A stretch of DNA of 64,000 bases from Phymatolithon calcareum (GCA_977006965.1 OZ345355.1:3224001-3288000), one strand, 5' to 3'. Counted from the first letter of the stretch, positions 40,431 through 51,829 are shown. Notes: generated from the letters alone by a model not told the origin. Numbers and translations: made by a program.

Positions 40431-41261
40431 CGATTGTTTCAAGCTCTCCTGCTCTGTTGCTGGCAAAAAGGAGACGCTGCAGCGACGAAGGACACGTACG
40501 AAGCCAATGCGCAATATGTCCAAATGATCTTCATGACTCGCTGACTAAATAGGAAAATCACATGATTCAGGTGGACTGACTGAATCCGCATTCGTCAATT
40601 ACTCATCATTCAATCACCATTCAGTCAACTATTTTTCAACACACTGAAATTTTAATTTGATGATTGATTCGATAGAATTAACTAAAATTATCGAAGTCGT
40701 AATACGCCAGCCATGACATAAACATCCGCACAGCATTATTATTGAAGGGGATGTGAGCAGGTCCTTCAGCATGACAAGGTTCGTTCTTGAAAAACTCAGC
40801 AATGGGCATCCAACTGGAACTGGAAGAATTCTAGCTTACGCTCATACTATCTCATTCACATTCGAATACTATGAGATGGAGAAACTAGCTTTTGACGTCA
40901 CCCCAGAACTAGAGGATGAAATTGCAGCGGCCATTCATCGGGCCCCAAAACGAAAAGCCGCTGGAGCCGATGGAATTTCCCAGAAATGTTCCAAGCCTTG
41001 CCTGAGCTATCTGCGAAACTTATCATATCCCGCTGGAGGGCGTGTGGTCGCGTGAAAGAACCCCCCAGCCTCTGGAACTTGATCAAGCTTCTCCCGTTCT
41101 ACAAGAAAGGCGACCCAAGAGACCCTACAAATTACAAACCGATAGCCCTTCTATCGCATGCAAGGAAAATCATAGAGAGCGCACTGGATAAAATCCTGAG
41201 ATAGCACTACTGCTTCAATAAGATCTAAACTGGCTTCAGGAAAGGCTCTGGATGCCCGGAT

Positions 41262-41588
41262 CAAAGCATTGGAATTATTTATTTATTTTTATTCTTTTCT
41301 CGAAAAGTGTCGAGAATAAATAATTTATTGTTGAACGCAGAAGCAATAAATTATTGTATTCAAGTTCAGTGAGGTATAAATAACTGGTTATTCCCCGAAT
41401 TATTGGATCCTTCTTGCTACTTTCTGTCGCGATAGAATAACCGGATCGAAAAAATGAGGAGTCCGATACAATAATTGTCGCAACCACGACGATCTCAATA
41501 AATACAATAAATATGCGAGACTCAGGAATAAATTATTGGAACAATAATTTAAATAATTACAATAGCAATTATTTTTTCCAATGCTTTG
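41262..41588. mobile_element. MITE (327 bp) nested in the LINE
   Basis: Terminal inverted repeats CAAAGCATTGGAA…/…TTCCAATGCTTTG and a perfect 8-bp duplication GCCCGGAT (41254-41261 and 41589-41596). The interior is very AT-rich with internal inverted repeats and no coding capacity. The 8-bp TSD suggests mobilisation by a hAT-type transposase. Removing the element and one duplication restores the RT frame across the site. Confidence 0.93.
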
Positions 41589-41714
41589 GCCCGGATGCCG
41601 TATTGCACACCATTGCGGCAATCAAAAATGGTCACAGGAACATTGCCGTTCTCGACCTTTCAAAGGCTTTTGATACCATGCCAAGACACGTTCTATCTCG
41701 ACTACTCAAGAAGA

Positions 41715-41775
41715 AGAAGAAGTGTAAGTTTTTTATTTAAAAGTTACCAACGCATCTGCAGACGCTTGGGGCAAT
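41715..41775 (-). mobile_element. LINE 3'-tail scrap (about 60 bp) nested in the LINE
   Basis: The sequence GTGTAAGTTTTTTATTTAAAAG… followed by CGCATCTGCAGACGCTTGGGG is the tail of the (TTC)n family. It is bounded by 16-bp duplications CGACTACTCAAGAAGA / CGATTACTCAAGAAGA (41699-41714 and 41776-41791), one mismatch. The left boundary is ambiguous within AAG repeats. Confidence 0.85.
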
Positions 41776-43171
41776 CGATTACTCAAGAAGAGGCTTCCTG
41801 CAACACTGGTCTCATGGGTTATGTACATACTCCAACCTAGCATGATCTATACCCCTACGGACGTCCGAAATAATCGGTTTGTAATAAACAAACGGGTCCC
41901 GCAAGGATCACCACTATCACCGACGCTATATAATATCTTCATGGACGTTCTTGCTGAGAGCTTGTCAAGAATTCCGTTTCATTATTCTAAAAGCCCGGCC
42001 ATGTTTCTCGCCGATGACGTCATACTTCGGGCTGTTTCCCCAATAGGACTTCAGTTGCTCCTGGACATCGCCTCGGACTGGACCGCCTCTACCGAGATGG
42101 TCTGGAATACAAAGGTCGGGAAGAGTTGCGTCATAACTCCCAATGGTGCAAACGAAAGCTTCAAATTCGTTCTTGGAAGAAAAGAAATCGAGACTGTGTC
42201 CGAAACCTCATACTTGGGCATCTACATATCTTCGAACGGCGTAACAGAAACCTCTACGCTTTCCAGAATAGATGCTGCACAGAATCGACTGATGGTTCTA
42301 GGAAACATCGGACTCTACGGAAAAGGGTTCACACCCTTGATATGCTTAAGACTATTTAAGGCGCTCGTCCGTCCAATGACGGAATATCTCCTCCCGTTCG
42401 CAGATCTGACGCGTAACATCTTTCGCGCACAGGACACCCTAGAGAGTAACCTGTTCTCTAGAATGTTCGGAACTTGGTGCAAGAATATGCAGGCCCGCTT
42501 TCGAGGAATATGTCGCCTGGAATCCATTCAACTACGCCAAGCGCATTTGAGCTCCAAGTGCATAACAGCACAGAAATTTCGAAGAAAACAGGCACTTGAG
42601 CTTCCCAAGGGCACAACACGACTGGCAATATTGAACGCGACAAACGATATGCTTCACAAAGCTCTTCTCTGTACCTCTACAGAGGAATTTGCACGCACCC
42701 TCGACGCTACGAGAAGCGTAAACGCAAGAACACTGAAGAACGCAAAAGAACAATGGGAAGCATGTCTCCCTTTTAAAGCCACAGAACGGGAGGGCCGGCG
42801 CCCTCCTCAGCCCATCAAGAACGAACTACCACCATTCCTCACCCTCAAAAAAGCGATGCACTAGCTTCTTTGCACGCACTGGTTATTTCATCACTTCCCA
42901 TGCCCCTGGAAAGAGAAAGCAAGAAACGAAGATTCCGAACTCGATGAAGCTCTCACAGTTATCTCAAACTTAATGCCCAAGCAACGACTTTCGGATATTC
43001 AAAAAGAGATGCTGGAAATGGCAGTTGATACCGTCCAAAGAAAATGTCCGAAATCAAAATGAAAACGTAAGCGAAGGATTGTAGCGCAACGAAAAGTCTC
43101 TCAGGTGCAATGATAATTGACTAAGGGAGCTTCAATAAAACAGAAATCCATCCATCCATCCTTCAGCATGA

Positions 43172-43717
43172 AGAGACACAGAGAAACGGAGGCAGCAAAA
43201 AGCACGCCGTTGATGAACAGCGGGAGACATTAATCGGTCACGAATTTTGGGCGATGGGCGGGGATCAATCTTCAACAACCTATTTTCAGGCAAACTCAAA
43301 TATCATGACTGTACACGGAGAGAGCAAGATCATGGCACATGCTGTTCTAAGGAACGCGTTTAAGATACAAGATAAGCTCACTCATAAGAGGTGCATACAA
43401 ACGTCGAGCCTTATGCACAAGAGCATGCCGAAAGTGATATTCAATAGCAACACAAAGAATCCTACGATGGACAAAGGCAGACGAAGAACCCTTCTAGACC
43501 AATGCCTCATATTACAAAGCTTAGCAGCATATTTTCCCCGTTGAGGGAATACTGCTGGGTGCTGTCACACTCCAAGCAGAATTACACTCATAGCAGGCAA
43601 ATCCTTTGTGTCTATGGGGCACACAGAGCTGCTGCAATAGTACTCTGATGAGTTCCTTGGCCTATCTAGAAATGTCCACGTCCGTGTGAAAGAAGCTATA
43701 GGTATCGTAATTAAGTG
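43172..43717. other. Intergenic, nothing recognised
   Basis: A 96-codon frame at 43254-43544 shows no motif. Confidence 0.4.
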
Positions 43718-43960
43718 GATTTATTGAGAAGGTACCATGTGTCCCAACGTGAGGAAAGTCTGCACCTTCCTTAGCATTCTCCTAAACTCGAAATTTCAGT
43801 TCCTTAATCAGAATAAAGTAGCATCGCGTCGATGGCTCGGACCACGTTGGTCTTCTCTGTAGGGGTCCGTGTTGGCTTTCTCACGATGCTCTTCAGTATT
43901 CTAACTGCCCATGCTCCTTGACTGCCCATTTCTTCTATTAACTTCGGCGGATTTCTTGCG
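43718..43960 (-). repeat. LINE 3'-end fragment (CTCAATAA family)
   Basis: On the minus strand the coding end KPTRTPTEKTNVVRAIDAML is followed by the shared 3' block, ending GGTACCTTCTCAATAAATCC. The copies at 5540-5765 and 39995 encode the same PTxTPTEE-like tail. Target duplications were not found. Confidence 0.65.
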
Positions 43961-44010
43961 AAGCTATAAGTATCCACAGTGGTTGTTTGCACAATGTTGA
44001 AGGCCAGAAG

Positions 44011-44050
44011 TTGGTATGTATGGATTTATTTGAAAAGCTCCCAACGCCTC
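44011..44050 (-). mobile_element. 40-bp retro-tail insertion with TSD
   Basis: TTGGTATGTATGGATTTATT … GAAAAGCTCCCAACGCC is the complement of a GCTTTTAAAATAAATC-type tail. It is flanked by perfect 14-bp duplications TTGAAGGCCAGAAG (43997-44010 and 44051-44064). Confidence 0.85.
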
Positions 44051-44113
44051 TTGAAGGCCAGAAGGAGGCCTCCATCCAACGACCTGCGAACCAATTCGGC
44101 TTTGATATACAAT

Positions 44114-44291
44114 TGGGATGTATGCTGATTTATTTTAAAAGCACCCAAGATCTCACAGTGAGTAACAGGGCAGTTTCTCAATTACTTCTAACTTACCGCA
44201 TTATATTTTCGTAACATTTCCTTGATTCGAGTTTCTCTCCATATGACAGTTCGAGTTAATCTTTTGCATTAATATTCAATCTCTTTGTCCA
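44114..44291 (-). mobile_element. LINE 3'-end fragment (GCTTTTAAAATAAATC family)
   Basis: On the minus strand GAGATCTTGGGTGCTTTTAAAATAAATC matches the ends at 56310 and 57520. A 10-bp duplication GATATACAAT (44104-44113 and 44292-44301) probably bounds it. Confidence 0.6.
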
Positions 44292-44481
44292 GATATACAA
44301 TGGGGCAACCTGGTCTCACACCATTTTTGCAACGGAAGTCAATGCACGTGGTGCAAGAAGAAGAAGAAGAGTAGATTTTTATTTAAGTTCGAGAAGTGGT
44401 ACTAGACCGGATAGAAGAATAGAAAAGCTCAGTCATGAATATTGAAAACGTAAGCCCCGCGAAGAGCACAACGAAATTCGC

Positions 44482-44829
44482 ATTCGGAAGCAAAGTCAGA
44501 CAGCACATGGAGACCCTGGATCGCAACTTTTCAGCATATGAACTCGAGGAAGAATACAGAGCGGCAACTGAGAAGGCACTAGATGTCATTTGCTCTTCAG
44601 CAAAAGCATCATCGAGAGTATGCAGAATGAAGAAGACCTGTACTGAAAGAAGAAGCGACGCCTCGGAAACTGCTACGAAGTGCTATCAAAAAAAACCGAG
44701 TACATGCTAGGGGCTCAGATAGAACACGAGACATAAGAGTAGAACCGCCCAAGTGAGAGTAGCACCTGAGGAAGCCTTGTCCGTATATTCGTATGACTGT
44801 GGGGCTTTAAAAAATTGCAATAAAAAACT
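44482..44829 (+). mobile_element. LINE 3'-end fragment, same family as 62173-63365
   Basis: It starts inside the ORF (FGSKVRQHMETLDRNFSAYE on translation, matching FGNKVRQHMETLERNLSAYE at about 63040) and ends GGGGCTTTAAAAAATTGCAATAAAAAA. 11-bp duplications ACGAAATTCGC (44471-44481 and 44830-44840) bound the insertion. Confidence 0.9.
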
Positions 44830-45102
44830 ACGAAATTCGCGGAATGCACAGATCCCCTGCGAAAATCATCACTTCCTCATCGTCCTCTATAAACTCTCCG
44901 AACAAATGCGACTATAAATTTGACGGCATTTTGACTGACTTGTCTATTAGCCAATCTCAAATATAGCCCTATGGCTCGACTGTCTAAATCTCGAATCTTT
45001 CAAATTGTTTTCCTGCTCCATAGCAAATTTATTTCAATTCCGCACGCGAATGAAATGAGAAGGAAAGCTTAGCAAAAGGGGATCTTCGCCTCACTCCACA
45101 CG

Positions 45103-45525
45103 CTACTGTCGGTATCCAATAAAGCGACACTTGCGATATCTTGTATGCCTGCGATACCGTCTCACATGCCTGCATCCACCGTTCCAAATGTGGGATTCCG
45201 AGCCTTTCCGACAGTATCGATGAAGGTACGGTCGATAAACGAAATATATCTGACAGTAAAAGCAGCGACGGCCGAAGCACACGGTTTTGAAACTCCTCCT
45301 ACGCGTTGGACGGCTGGGCGCAGGAGACTCCTTCGCCTCAGTGGGAACTTGTGGCGTGGGAGTTTCTGCAACTGGTGCGTCAAGAACAGGCTCCGACGTC
45401 GGCACTGGTGCCGACGGAGCTGGATCAACAGCAGCGGTAGAGGTCTCAGCGATACCCTGTGCGTGGGCGCAGAGAGACAGAGCGAGCAGAGCGCATACAA
45501 AGAAGGTAGCAGCTAGAGACCCCAT
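45103..45525 (-). CDS. Small secreted Pro-rich, Cys-rich protein 2
   Basis: A 140-residue protein. The signal peptide is MGSLAATFFVCALLALSLCA, with likely cleavage after AHA. A Pro/Thr/Val/Glu-rich spacer (about 25-70) follows, then a basic, Cys- and Tyr-rich C-terminal domain of about 65 residues (CFGRRCFYCQIYFVYRPYLH … HTRYRKC). The layout, a hydrophobic leader then a PTSEPVLDAP-like spacer then a compact Cys region, resembles the protein at 38522-38893, although the Cys domains do not clearly align. A TATA box lies about 50 bp upstream. Function unknown; an extracellular matrix or antimicrobial role is inference. Confidence 0.72.
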   Translation of the reverse strand: MGSLAATFFVCALLALSLCAHAQGIAETSTAAVDPAPSAPVPTSEPVLDAPVAETPTPQVPTEAKESPAPSRPTRRRSFKTVCFGRRCFYCQIYFVYRPYLHRYCRKGSESHIWNGGCRHVRRYRRHTRYRKCRFIGYRQ

Positions 45526-45573
45526 TGTGTTGTGCTTTTTGCTGTCCGTAGGCTGTGCGTGGAGGTGAAGCTG

Positions 45574-45582
45574 CTTTATATA
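45574..45582 (-). promoter_or_regulatory. TATA box of secreted protein 2
   Basis: TATATAAAG on the minus strand, about 50-57 bp before the ATG at 45525. Confidence 0.6.
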
Positions 45583-47067
45583 CCTTTAGGGGTTTCGCGG
45601 ATGTGCTAACTGCTATGCAAATTAACAGCAAGGTCGTCGAAGAGTTATGCTGTAAACGGGGCATTGTACAAACCTGACTATTGCTTTCTGCCAGGAATCT
45701 CCTTTTGAGGGCTTTCAGAGTCCGCTACTGCTAGTCCGCCATGAAGTCCCCGAATCCCGATTTTTGTATGGAGTATATAATTAATGCAATGTGGAAACAA
45801 AATTTTAATGTCAACGATGTGTCATTGTTTGTCTTTGAAGTAGAGATAAAAAGAAAATAAAAAAGTGGAGATAAAAAGAAAACTTAAACGTGGAAAAAAG
45901 AAACCCCGACATCATGTGGGAGAAATGATCAAAGCCGCACCAGTGCAGTGCCTTCCGAATCGTATGACAAAACAGTGATGTGTCCGCTAATACTCAGATA
46001 TTTGACTTGGTATAATTTAGATCAGCTTTCCCACTGACGTGGTAAAAGTCTCGACATGCAATTTACATGAACTGGCTTTGCCCAGCATTTCAGGTGATAT
46101 TGAAGGAGAAAGCAACATAGATTGTTAAGAGATATAAGATTGGTTCTATTTCTCTATGCACTACGGCAGCGTATTACATGTAGTTTCGTGGACTGTTCAC
46201 ACGTGCGTCATCAATCACACAGAGTAAGGTGTTCCACTGATAGCAAAGCAATAAGAGTTGGAATGAAGGTGCAATTTAACCTCCAGTTAGGTAGCTAACC
46301 AACTTTACAATAAACTACAATACTTCAACACGTGCGTCATCCGAAGATGTGGCTTTGTCCTGTAATTCGACATGAAGCACATGTTAAGGAACGTCATCAC
46401 GTTGCTTTGCTTCCCGCATCAAAGAGAATTCGTGGCAGGCGCTATCCATTTATTCCAGTATTGTACTGAGGGAGAGGAGCGACCTCTGTGAGAGCATCTC
46501 ATATGCGGCATACAGTTCATTAAGTTCAGGTCGTCAAACTGGCTTGCAATTGGTCTAAAGGACAATGGTCCACTTTAAGGACAGTGATTCATCACCACAG
46601 TGGCTATCTGCCATGCGCGACATTGCACGACAGTACGCGTCGAATGAGAGCAAATCCTCTCATGGTCAAGTCGAGACTGGGCAGGTCGAAATCTAGAACA
46701 GTACCCGCTTATTTTAATGCGCGCGTCGCGTAAGAAGGGGGCTTCCACTGTGCGAATTCGTCATGTTCGTACGGTAGCACGAGAAAGTGTTGCAATTCGA
46801 AAAGGAAATGTTTAGCATCTGAACTGAGATCGCACCTTTATGTTCTCGAGGAATTAGAAATTCTTGGGAAATCGTTCTGAACGTTAAACTGGTAAAATTA
46901 GGAACTTTCGAATTGTGCCCGAGTACAGTAAATTTGGATTTGTGCAGTTTGAAATTACAATGGCTTTATCCGGGATTGCATATGGCCAAGATCGGCAGAC
47001 GCGTAACCTCATGATCTCAGGGCAACTCCCCAAGGACAACTACACAGTGCATAGCAGCTGATACAAT
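45583..47067. other. 1.5 kb intergenic region, nothing recognised
   Basis: No long frame on either strand and no repeat match seen. Confidence 0.5.
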
Positions 47068-47411
47068 TTGCACATCAGCTTGTTCAGGCGTGCGATGGGC
47101 TGGCAGTCTGTTCCTGAAAGTGCAACCCTCCCGCCGTGGCGGTGTTCATGTCTTTTCAAACACGGATGTTTTCTGGGGGAACTTGAAGCATGCGTAACTG
47201 GTAGACTGCTCTATTACATGGAGGACACCGCAAAGACCTACGGCATATGCTTAGAATGGAAAAGGGCTACCTGGTCCGACAAGTGCTGAAACAATGCGTC
47301 AGGTCAGCACCAAGATCAATCTATGGCGGAACATCGGACCAAGGCGTGCATGCCAGAGTCTTAGGCTATCGAATCGCGGCTTTATGAATACATGAACACT
47401 GATGCCCTTTC
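47068..47411 (+). repeat. LINE 3'-end fragment cut by the Gypsy LTR
   Basis: AATGCGTCAG.TCAGCACCA… and the following block align with 40240-40400. The match ends at the LTR boundary at 47411-47412, so the Gypsy element inserted into or beside an older LINE copy. Confidence 0.55.
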
Positions 47412-47856
47412 TATAACGACTTTTTAGGTATGATTTGTCGTTATGATTATTTTTGGGATCTTTGTTGGAATGTTGGAATGGAATTCTTTCTTTTGTACTT
47501 TTATTTCACTTTTTTAGTTTTTATCTAGAGGCTCTGAACTTATTGTCCTTTAGGCTCTCTAGACTGTTACTCGGAGTGGTTTGCTCGGCTTCCGTCTTTT
47601 CTAACTTCACTAAGTGCGACGTCGGTCCGTCTTATGTAGGCAATAGTCACACCTTCCATTCTAAACTAAACCTGTTTTTTGCAAATAAAAAACGCTACTT
47701 AGATTCCTCTAGACAATTTGCTGATGGAATCTAAAACTGACCAATAGGAATGCGAATGATTGAAACTTTTCAATGACACTTGTAACACTCGTAATGCGCT
47801 ACGTAGCAGTCATAGTTGTCGTACAAGTGTAACTCTTGTAACATAAAATCGTTACA
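47412..47856 (-). repeat. 3' LTR of the Gypsy element
   Basis: 445 bp. In element sense it begins TGTAACGATTTTATG and ends …GTCGTTATA. It matches 53668-54160 closely but lacks a stretch of about 45 bp present there (about 54048-54095). Confidence 0.9.
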
Positions 47857-47872
47857 AATCCTCCCCTCTTAT
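47857..47872 (-). other. Polypurine tract
   Basis: AAGAGGGGAGGATT in element sense, directly before the 3' LTR; second-strand primer site. Confidence 0.75.
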
Positions 47873-47895
47873 GTTTGTATTTGTCCTCGAATACT

Positions 47896-48703
47896 CTAAA
47901 TTTCGGGGTTGAGAAGTTCGGAAATCTTCACGAAATTCTTGGCCGTGGTACTTGTAGGACTGGTTGTGGTTCGGTCGACGTGATCAGGTATAAAACGTTT
48001 AAGTAGAGAAATATGGAATGTGTCATGAATTGCTCCAAGTTGTTCTGGTATTTTCAATTGATATGCTACACCATTGGCGTGTTTCTTGAGGATTTTCAAG
48101 GGTCCAAGAAACTTTGGTGCTAATTTCTTAACTCTACCAGTTTTGAGCGATAGGCTCTCTGTTGAAAGCATTACTTGATCACCTATGTCAAATTCCTCAT
48201 CTTTTTTCTTACTGTCAACGTTATCGGCATTGCGTAAATTAGCTTCTTCTATTGCTAATTTTGCAAATTTAGTTGCTTCACCAATTTCTTTCAGGAATCG
48301 TTTTGAATTCTTATCTTTAGTACTTTCATCACTGAATAAGATATCAGATATTGAAAGGAGAATACTTTGTGGCATCGTTGAAGTGATTGACGTAAGCGAA
48401 TTCGAGGCCTGGAAGATATTTGCTCTAATCTCTCTGTGTATAACTGACAAAACATCTTAACATTTCTTGTAATGTTCTAAAAGAACGCTCAGACTGTCCA
48501 TCGGTTTGTGGGTGAAAGTCAGTCGAAAGATTCGAATGAATCTGAAGGAGTCGCATAAGTTCTTTCCAGAAAGTGGCAGTGAATCTTACGTCTCTATCAG
48601 ATATGATTGTTCTTGGTAGACCATGATATTTGTATATTTCTTTATAGAACACTTTTGCAGTGTCTTGTGCTTTGTGCTTAGCTGGAAGAGAGATAAAATG
48701 TGC
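47896..48703 (-). pseudogene. Gypsy integrase, core and C-terminal part
   Basis: Two overlapping frames. 48425-48703 has the catalytic core: TAHFISLPAKHK, GLPRTIISDRDVRFTATFW (second Asp) and FHPQTDGQSERSF (Glu). 47896-48450 continues with the C-terminal domain: DIGDQVMLSTESLSL, APKFLGPLKILKK and LKRFIPDHVDR. A frameshift separates them. The N-terminal part of the integrase lies beyond the solo LTR at 48704-49050. Confidence 0.85.
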
Positions 48704-49050
48704 TGTGGCGTCCAACGCCACTATCATATTCCTATACAAAAAGCTCCATTCAAATTGTCATTACAGCCTTCATTTACAGCAAGCCCTTACAGATAGCATT
48801 ACAGTCATTACAGTACCGTAGGTTTCGATGCGTAAGTACACCATGAAGGATCACCAAGGGCAAACCCTAGAACCACTGCTTACAGCTTACATGTGCTTAC
48901 ACTGTATTGATCCATTTATCATATTGCCAAGTCATCTTTGATCCAATTCTTTTTCTATAAAGGTCCCCGCTTCGCGGCACCCTCGCCCTTTCGGCAGGGA
49001 ACAACCCAAGCACAACCAGTGTGCCAACTTGTGCGATTAACAACCCCACA
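48704..49050 (-). mobile_element. Solo LTR inserted in the Gypsy integrase
   Basis: 347 bp beginning TGTGGGGTTG and ending …GCCACA in minus sense, with a perfect 5-bp duplication GCACA on that strand (TGTGC at 48699-48703 and 49051-49055). It is rich in GTAAGC/GCTTAC motifs and has a TATAGAAAAAG promoter-like stretch. It matches the LTR at 63649-64000. Confidence 0.92.
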
Positions 49051-49055
49051 TGTGC

Positions 49056-50660
49056 CCTTTTGAATAGTCTATGAATAACTACTAAAATGGATGTCAAATT
49101 GTCCTTCGTTTTTGGTAATTTAAATATGAAATTCATTGAAATTTCTTCCCACTTTCGTTCGGCAGGTGGAAAAGGTCTTAGTTTTCTTAACTTCAATTGG
49201 TTAGAAGCTTTGGATTCTTGACATTTTTGGCATGAATTTACATATTTCTTGATATCACTTCTTTGTGTAGGCCAGTAGAAGTGTCGTTTAATTAGGGTGA
49301 ATGTTTTATTCTCACCTCTATGTCCTCCTAATAGAGATTCATGATTATCATGCAGAACCATTTTTCTTATCGTACCTTCAGGTATGCAAAGTCTATTTTC
49401 AAAGTACGACCTTTTCCCTTTTTTCATATTAGGTTGTTCTACATTATTCCACTTTTCTTTAAAATAATTGTCATTTTTATAATCTTTTTCAAGATTATTC
49501 AATATTTCGTCACTTATTTTCACTTTAGAAATAGGCAATAGTTCACGAATAACATCCGTTGAATTTCGATGAACTTCATTATTTTTACGTGAAAGTGCTT
49601 CAGCGAATTTTCCCTTTATGTACTTAATTGAACAATTAAACTCTTGCATAAACTCGACCCATCTCGCTTGTTTTCTCGATAGTGTTTTTTGAGTATCTAA
49701 ATATTTCAGTGGATGATGGTCAGTTAAGATTGTAAATTTTGAACTATGCAGGTATGATCTCCATGTTTTTAATGCGTGTATTATCCCAAGAAGTTCTTTC
49801 TCAGGTGTACTATAATTTTGTTCTGCTAAACTTAGCTTTTTCGATGCGCACGCTACAGGTCTGCATTTTTTTTCATCTGTTTCTGTGAGTACTGCTCCAG
49901 TTCCTGTATCTGAAGCATCAGATGTTATTTCGTATTCTAGACTCGGATCAGCACATTTGAGAATTGGTGTATTACTTAGAGTTCTTTTTAAACATTGAAA
50001 AGCATCGTTCTCTAGTTTTCCCCATTTAAAAGGATTATTTTTTCTGGTTAAATTTGTTAAGGGTGCTGCCAATTTAGAAAAATCCTTTACGAATTTTCTA
50101 GAGTAATTACATAGTCCTAAGAAACTTTGGACGTGCTTTACATTATTTGGTGCTTCCCAATTCTTGATAGCTTCAACCTTTTTACGGTCAACTTTGATTC
50201 CGTCTTCGCTCATTATATGTCCCAAGTATTCAACTTGAGTCTTGAAGAATTTGCAGTTGGATTTCTTCGCATGCAATAGATTCTTTATTTGTATGGCGAG
50301 AGTAATTTCTAAATGTTTGTAATGTTCCTCTTCACTTTTACTGTATATTAGAATATCATCTAAACATACGAGGATAAATTTATCCAGATATGGTCTGAAG
50401 ATATTATTCATTAAGGTTTGAAAGCATCCTGGAGCTCCACTTAATCCAAACGGAGTTACCAGATATTCAAACTGTCCATAGCGCGTTCGGAATGCAGTTT
50501 TTCAATATCGGATTCTTTTATTCGGATTTGGTGATAACCACTTAAGTCGAGAGTGGAAAAGTATTTTGCTCCACTTAATTGGTCCCACAGTTCGTCTATA
50601 CGAGGTAATGGAACTTGATTCCGAATTGTTTGTTCGTTGAGTGCTCTGTAGTCTATACAC
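49056..50660 (-). pseudogene. Gypsy RT (partial), RNaseH and integrase zinc domain
   Basis: The frame at 48897-50411 carries the RT catalytic motif FILVCLDDILIYSK. It then has RNaseH (ITSDASDTGTGAVLTE, TDHHPLKYL) and the HHCC integrase zinc-binding region (LLGGHRGENKTFTLIKRHFYW…CQKCQ), then NFIFKLPKTKDNLTSILVV up to the solo LTR. The upstream frame 50456-50662 gives RT motif A ([15 protein letters not shown]) with [12 protein letters not shown] shift near 50.41-50.50 kb separates them. Confidence 0.88.
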
Positions 50661-51722
50661 ATACAAAGGGTTCCATCCTTCTTTTTCGTGAGTAGAACTG
50701 GGATTCCCCAAGGACTCGTACTTGGTCGAATGAAGCCGTTTGCTCATACTTCTTTGAGTTGTTTTTTTCATTTTTTTTAATTCTAACACAGATAATTTAT
50801 ACATTGGACAAATTTTTGGTTTTGATCCTTCTTCCAAATTGATCGTGATTTCAATGTTTCTCTTTGGAGGTAATCCCGGAGGTAACGTTTCAGGGAAAAC
50901 ATCCTCATATTTTTGCAATATTTCTTTGATACCCTTACTGTGTTCTTCTCTTAAATATTCATCCCTTGATGGTTTTAGAAGCACATGGTAAGAAGTACTA
51001 TTTCTCTTTTTTGCTAACCTCGCGAACTGTTTACTCGTAAGGATGCTATTCAGGAGGTATACCCCATGCTTATGAGCCTCTGCGTCCAGAGTAATAATCT
51101 GGTCATTAATGTTAATACGCACTCTGTTTCGAGTCCAATCTATTATAGGATTGACAACTGTTAGCCAGCTCTTTCCTAAGACTATGTCGTAGGGGATCCA
51201 ATCTACTATGTACGGACGTATATTGAAGATTGCCTGTCAGAAGCGTAATCCCAGATTCTCAGAACATAAGTCCGTCTTGACAAGTGTTCCGTCCCAAAGT
51301 TCTGCTTTGAGGTTAGTTCTTTCTCCCCTTAACTCTAGTTTTTGCGCAAAATCATTTGATATGATTATTTCTTCACATCCACTATCCACTAAGGTTTTAC
51401 AGTAGAATTTGTCACTTGGCCTTACTAATTCTCCTCTGAAAACTAATAGTTTCTGCCTCTTCTTAGGCCTTTTTCTGTACGGAGAGATCGAACAGACCTT
51501 TGCAGTATTTTCCTGCTTTTTATCTCTTGGTACCTTATCGTGGAAAATATGCTCAGATTCCACCTTGAGACTCCGCTCAGTCTCTGCAGTATTTTTCTGC
51601 TTTTTCATATCTTGGGGACGCCTCTTGATTCCCTCAAGATTCGCAGTCTCTTGGAAACTACCCTTAGATTCCTCACCTGCACAACTACTCTGGGTTCTCT
51701 CTTTTTTGTGCACGCTGTTCAC
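50661..51722 (-). pseudogene. Gypsy protease and N-terminal RT region
   Basis: The frame 51237-51722 contains the aspartic protease motif TLVDSGCEEIII. 50502-51122 contains KYEDVFPETLPPGLPPKR, the usual lead-in to RT. The two are joined by a frame change near 51.1-51.24 kb. Confidence 0.8.
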
Positions 51723-51829
51723 TTTTTTGTATTTTTCTTGTTTTTTATTTTCATGGGCTAATATACATAAACCCGTCTTAGTGCCGAACCCTAATAACGG
51801 TTGAACTGGTTTTTTGGCTTCCTTCGTGA

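Larger units (their letters stand above)
40880..42864 (+). pseudogene. LINE reverse transcriptase, split by nested insertions
   Basis: RT motifs are readable in pieces. First comes PELEDEIAAAIHRAPKRKAAG (40903-40970), then FYKKGDPRDPTNYKPIALLSHARK before the MITE. LDLSKAFDTMPRHVL (motif A) lies between the insertions. After them the long frame 41821-42864 has NKRVPQGSPLSPTLYNIFMD, MFLADDVIL (catalytic FLADD), SYLGIYIS and the C-terminal part ending LPPFLTLKKAMH. There are frame changes before the MITE (40.98-41.2 kb). No endonuclease part is present. The protein is related to, but clearly distinct from, the LINE at 30424-32829. Confidence 0.88.
40775..43158 (+). mobile_element. LINE with (ATCC)n tail, containing two nested insertions
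   Basis: Perfect 13-bp duplications TCCTTCAGCATGA (40762-40774 and 43159-43171) bound a 5'-truncated non-LTR element. It ends in GGGAGCTTCAATAAAACAG and (ATCC)n. A MITE (41262-41588) and a LINE-tail scrap (41715-41775) sit inside its RT gene. A degenerate relative is at about 60295-60640. Confidence 0.93.
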
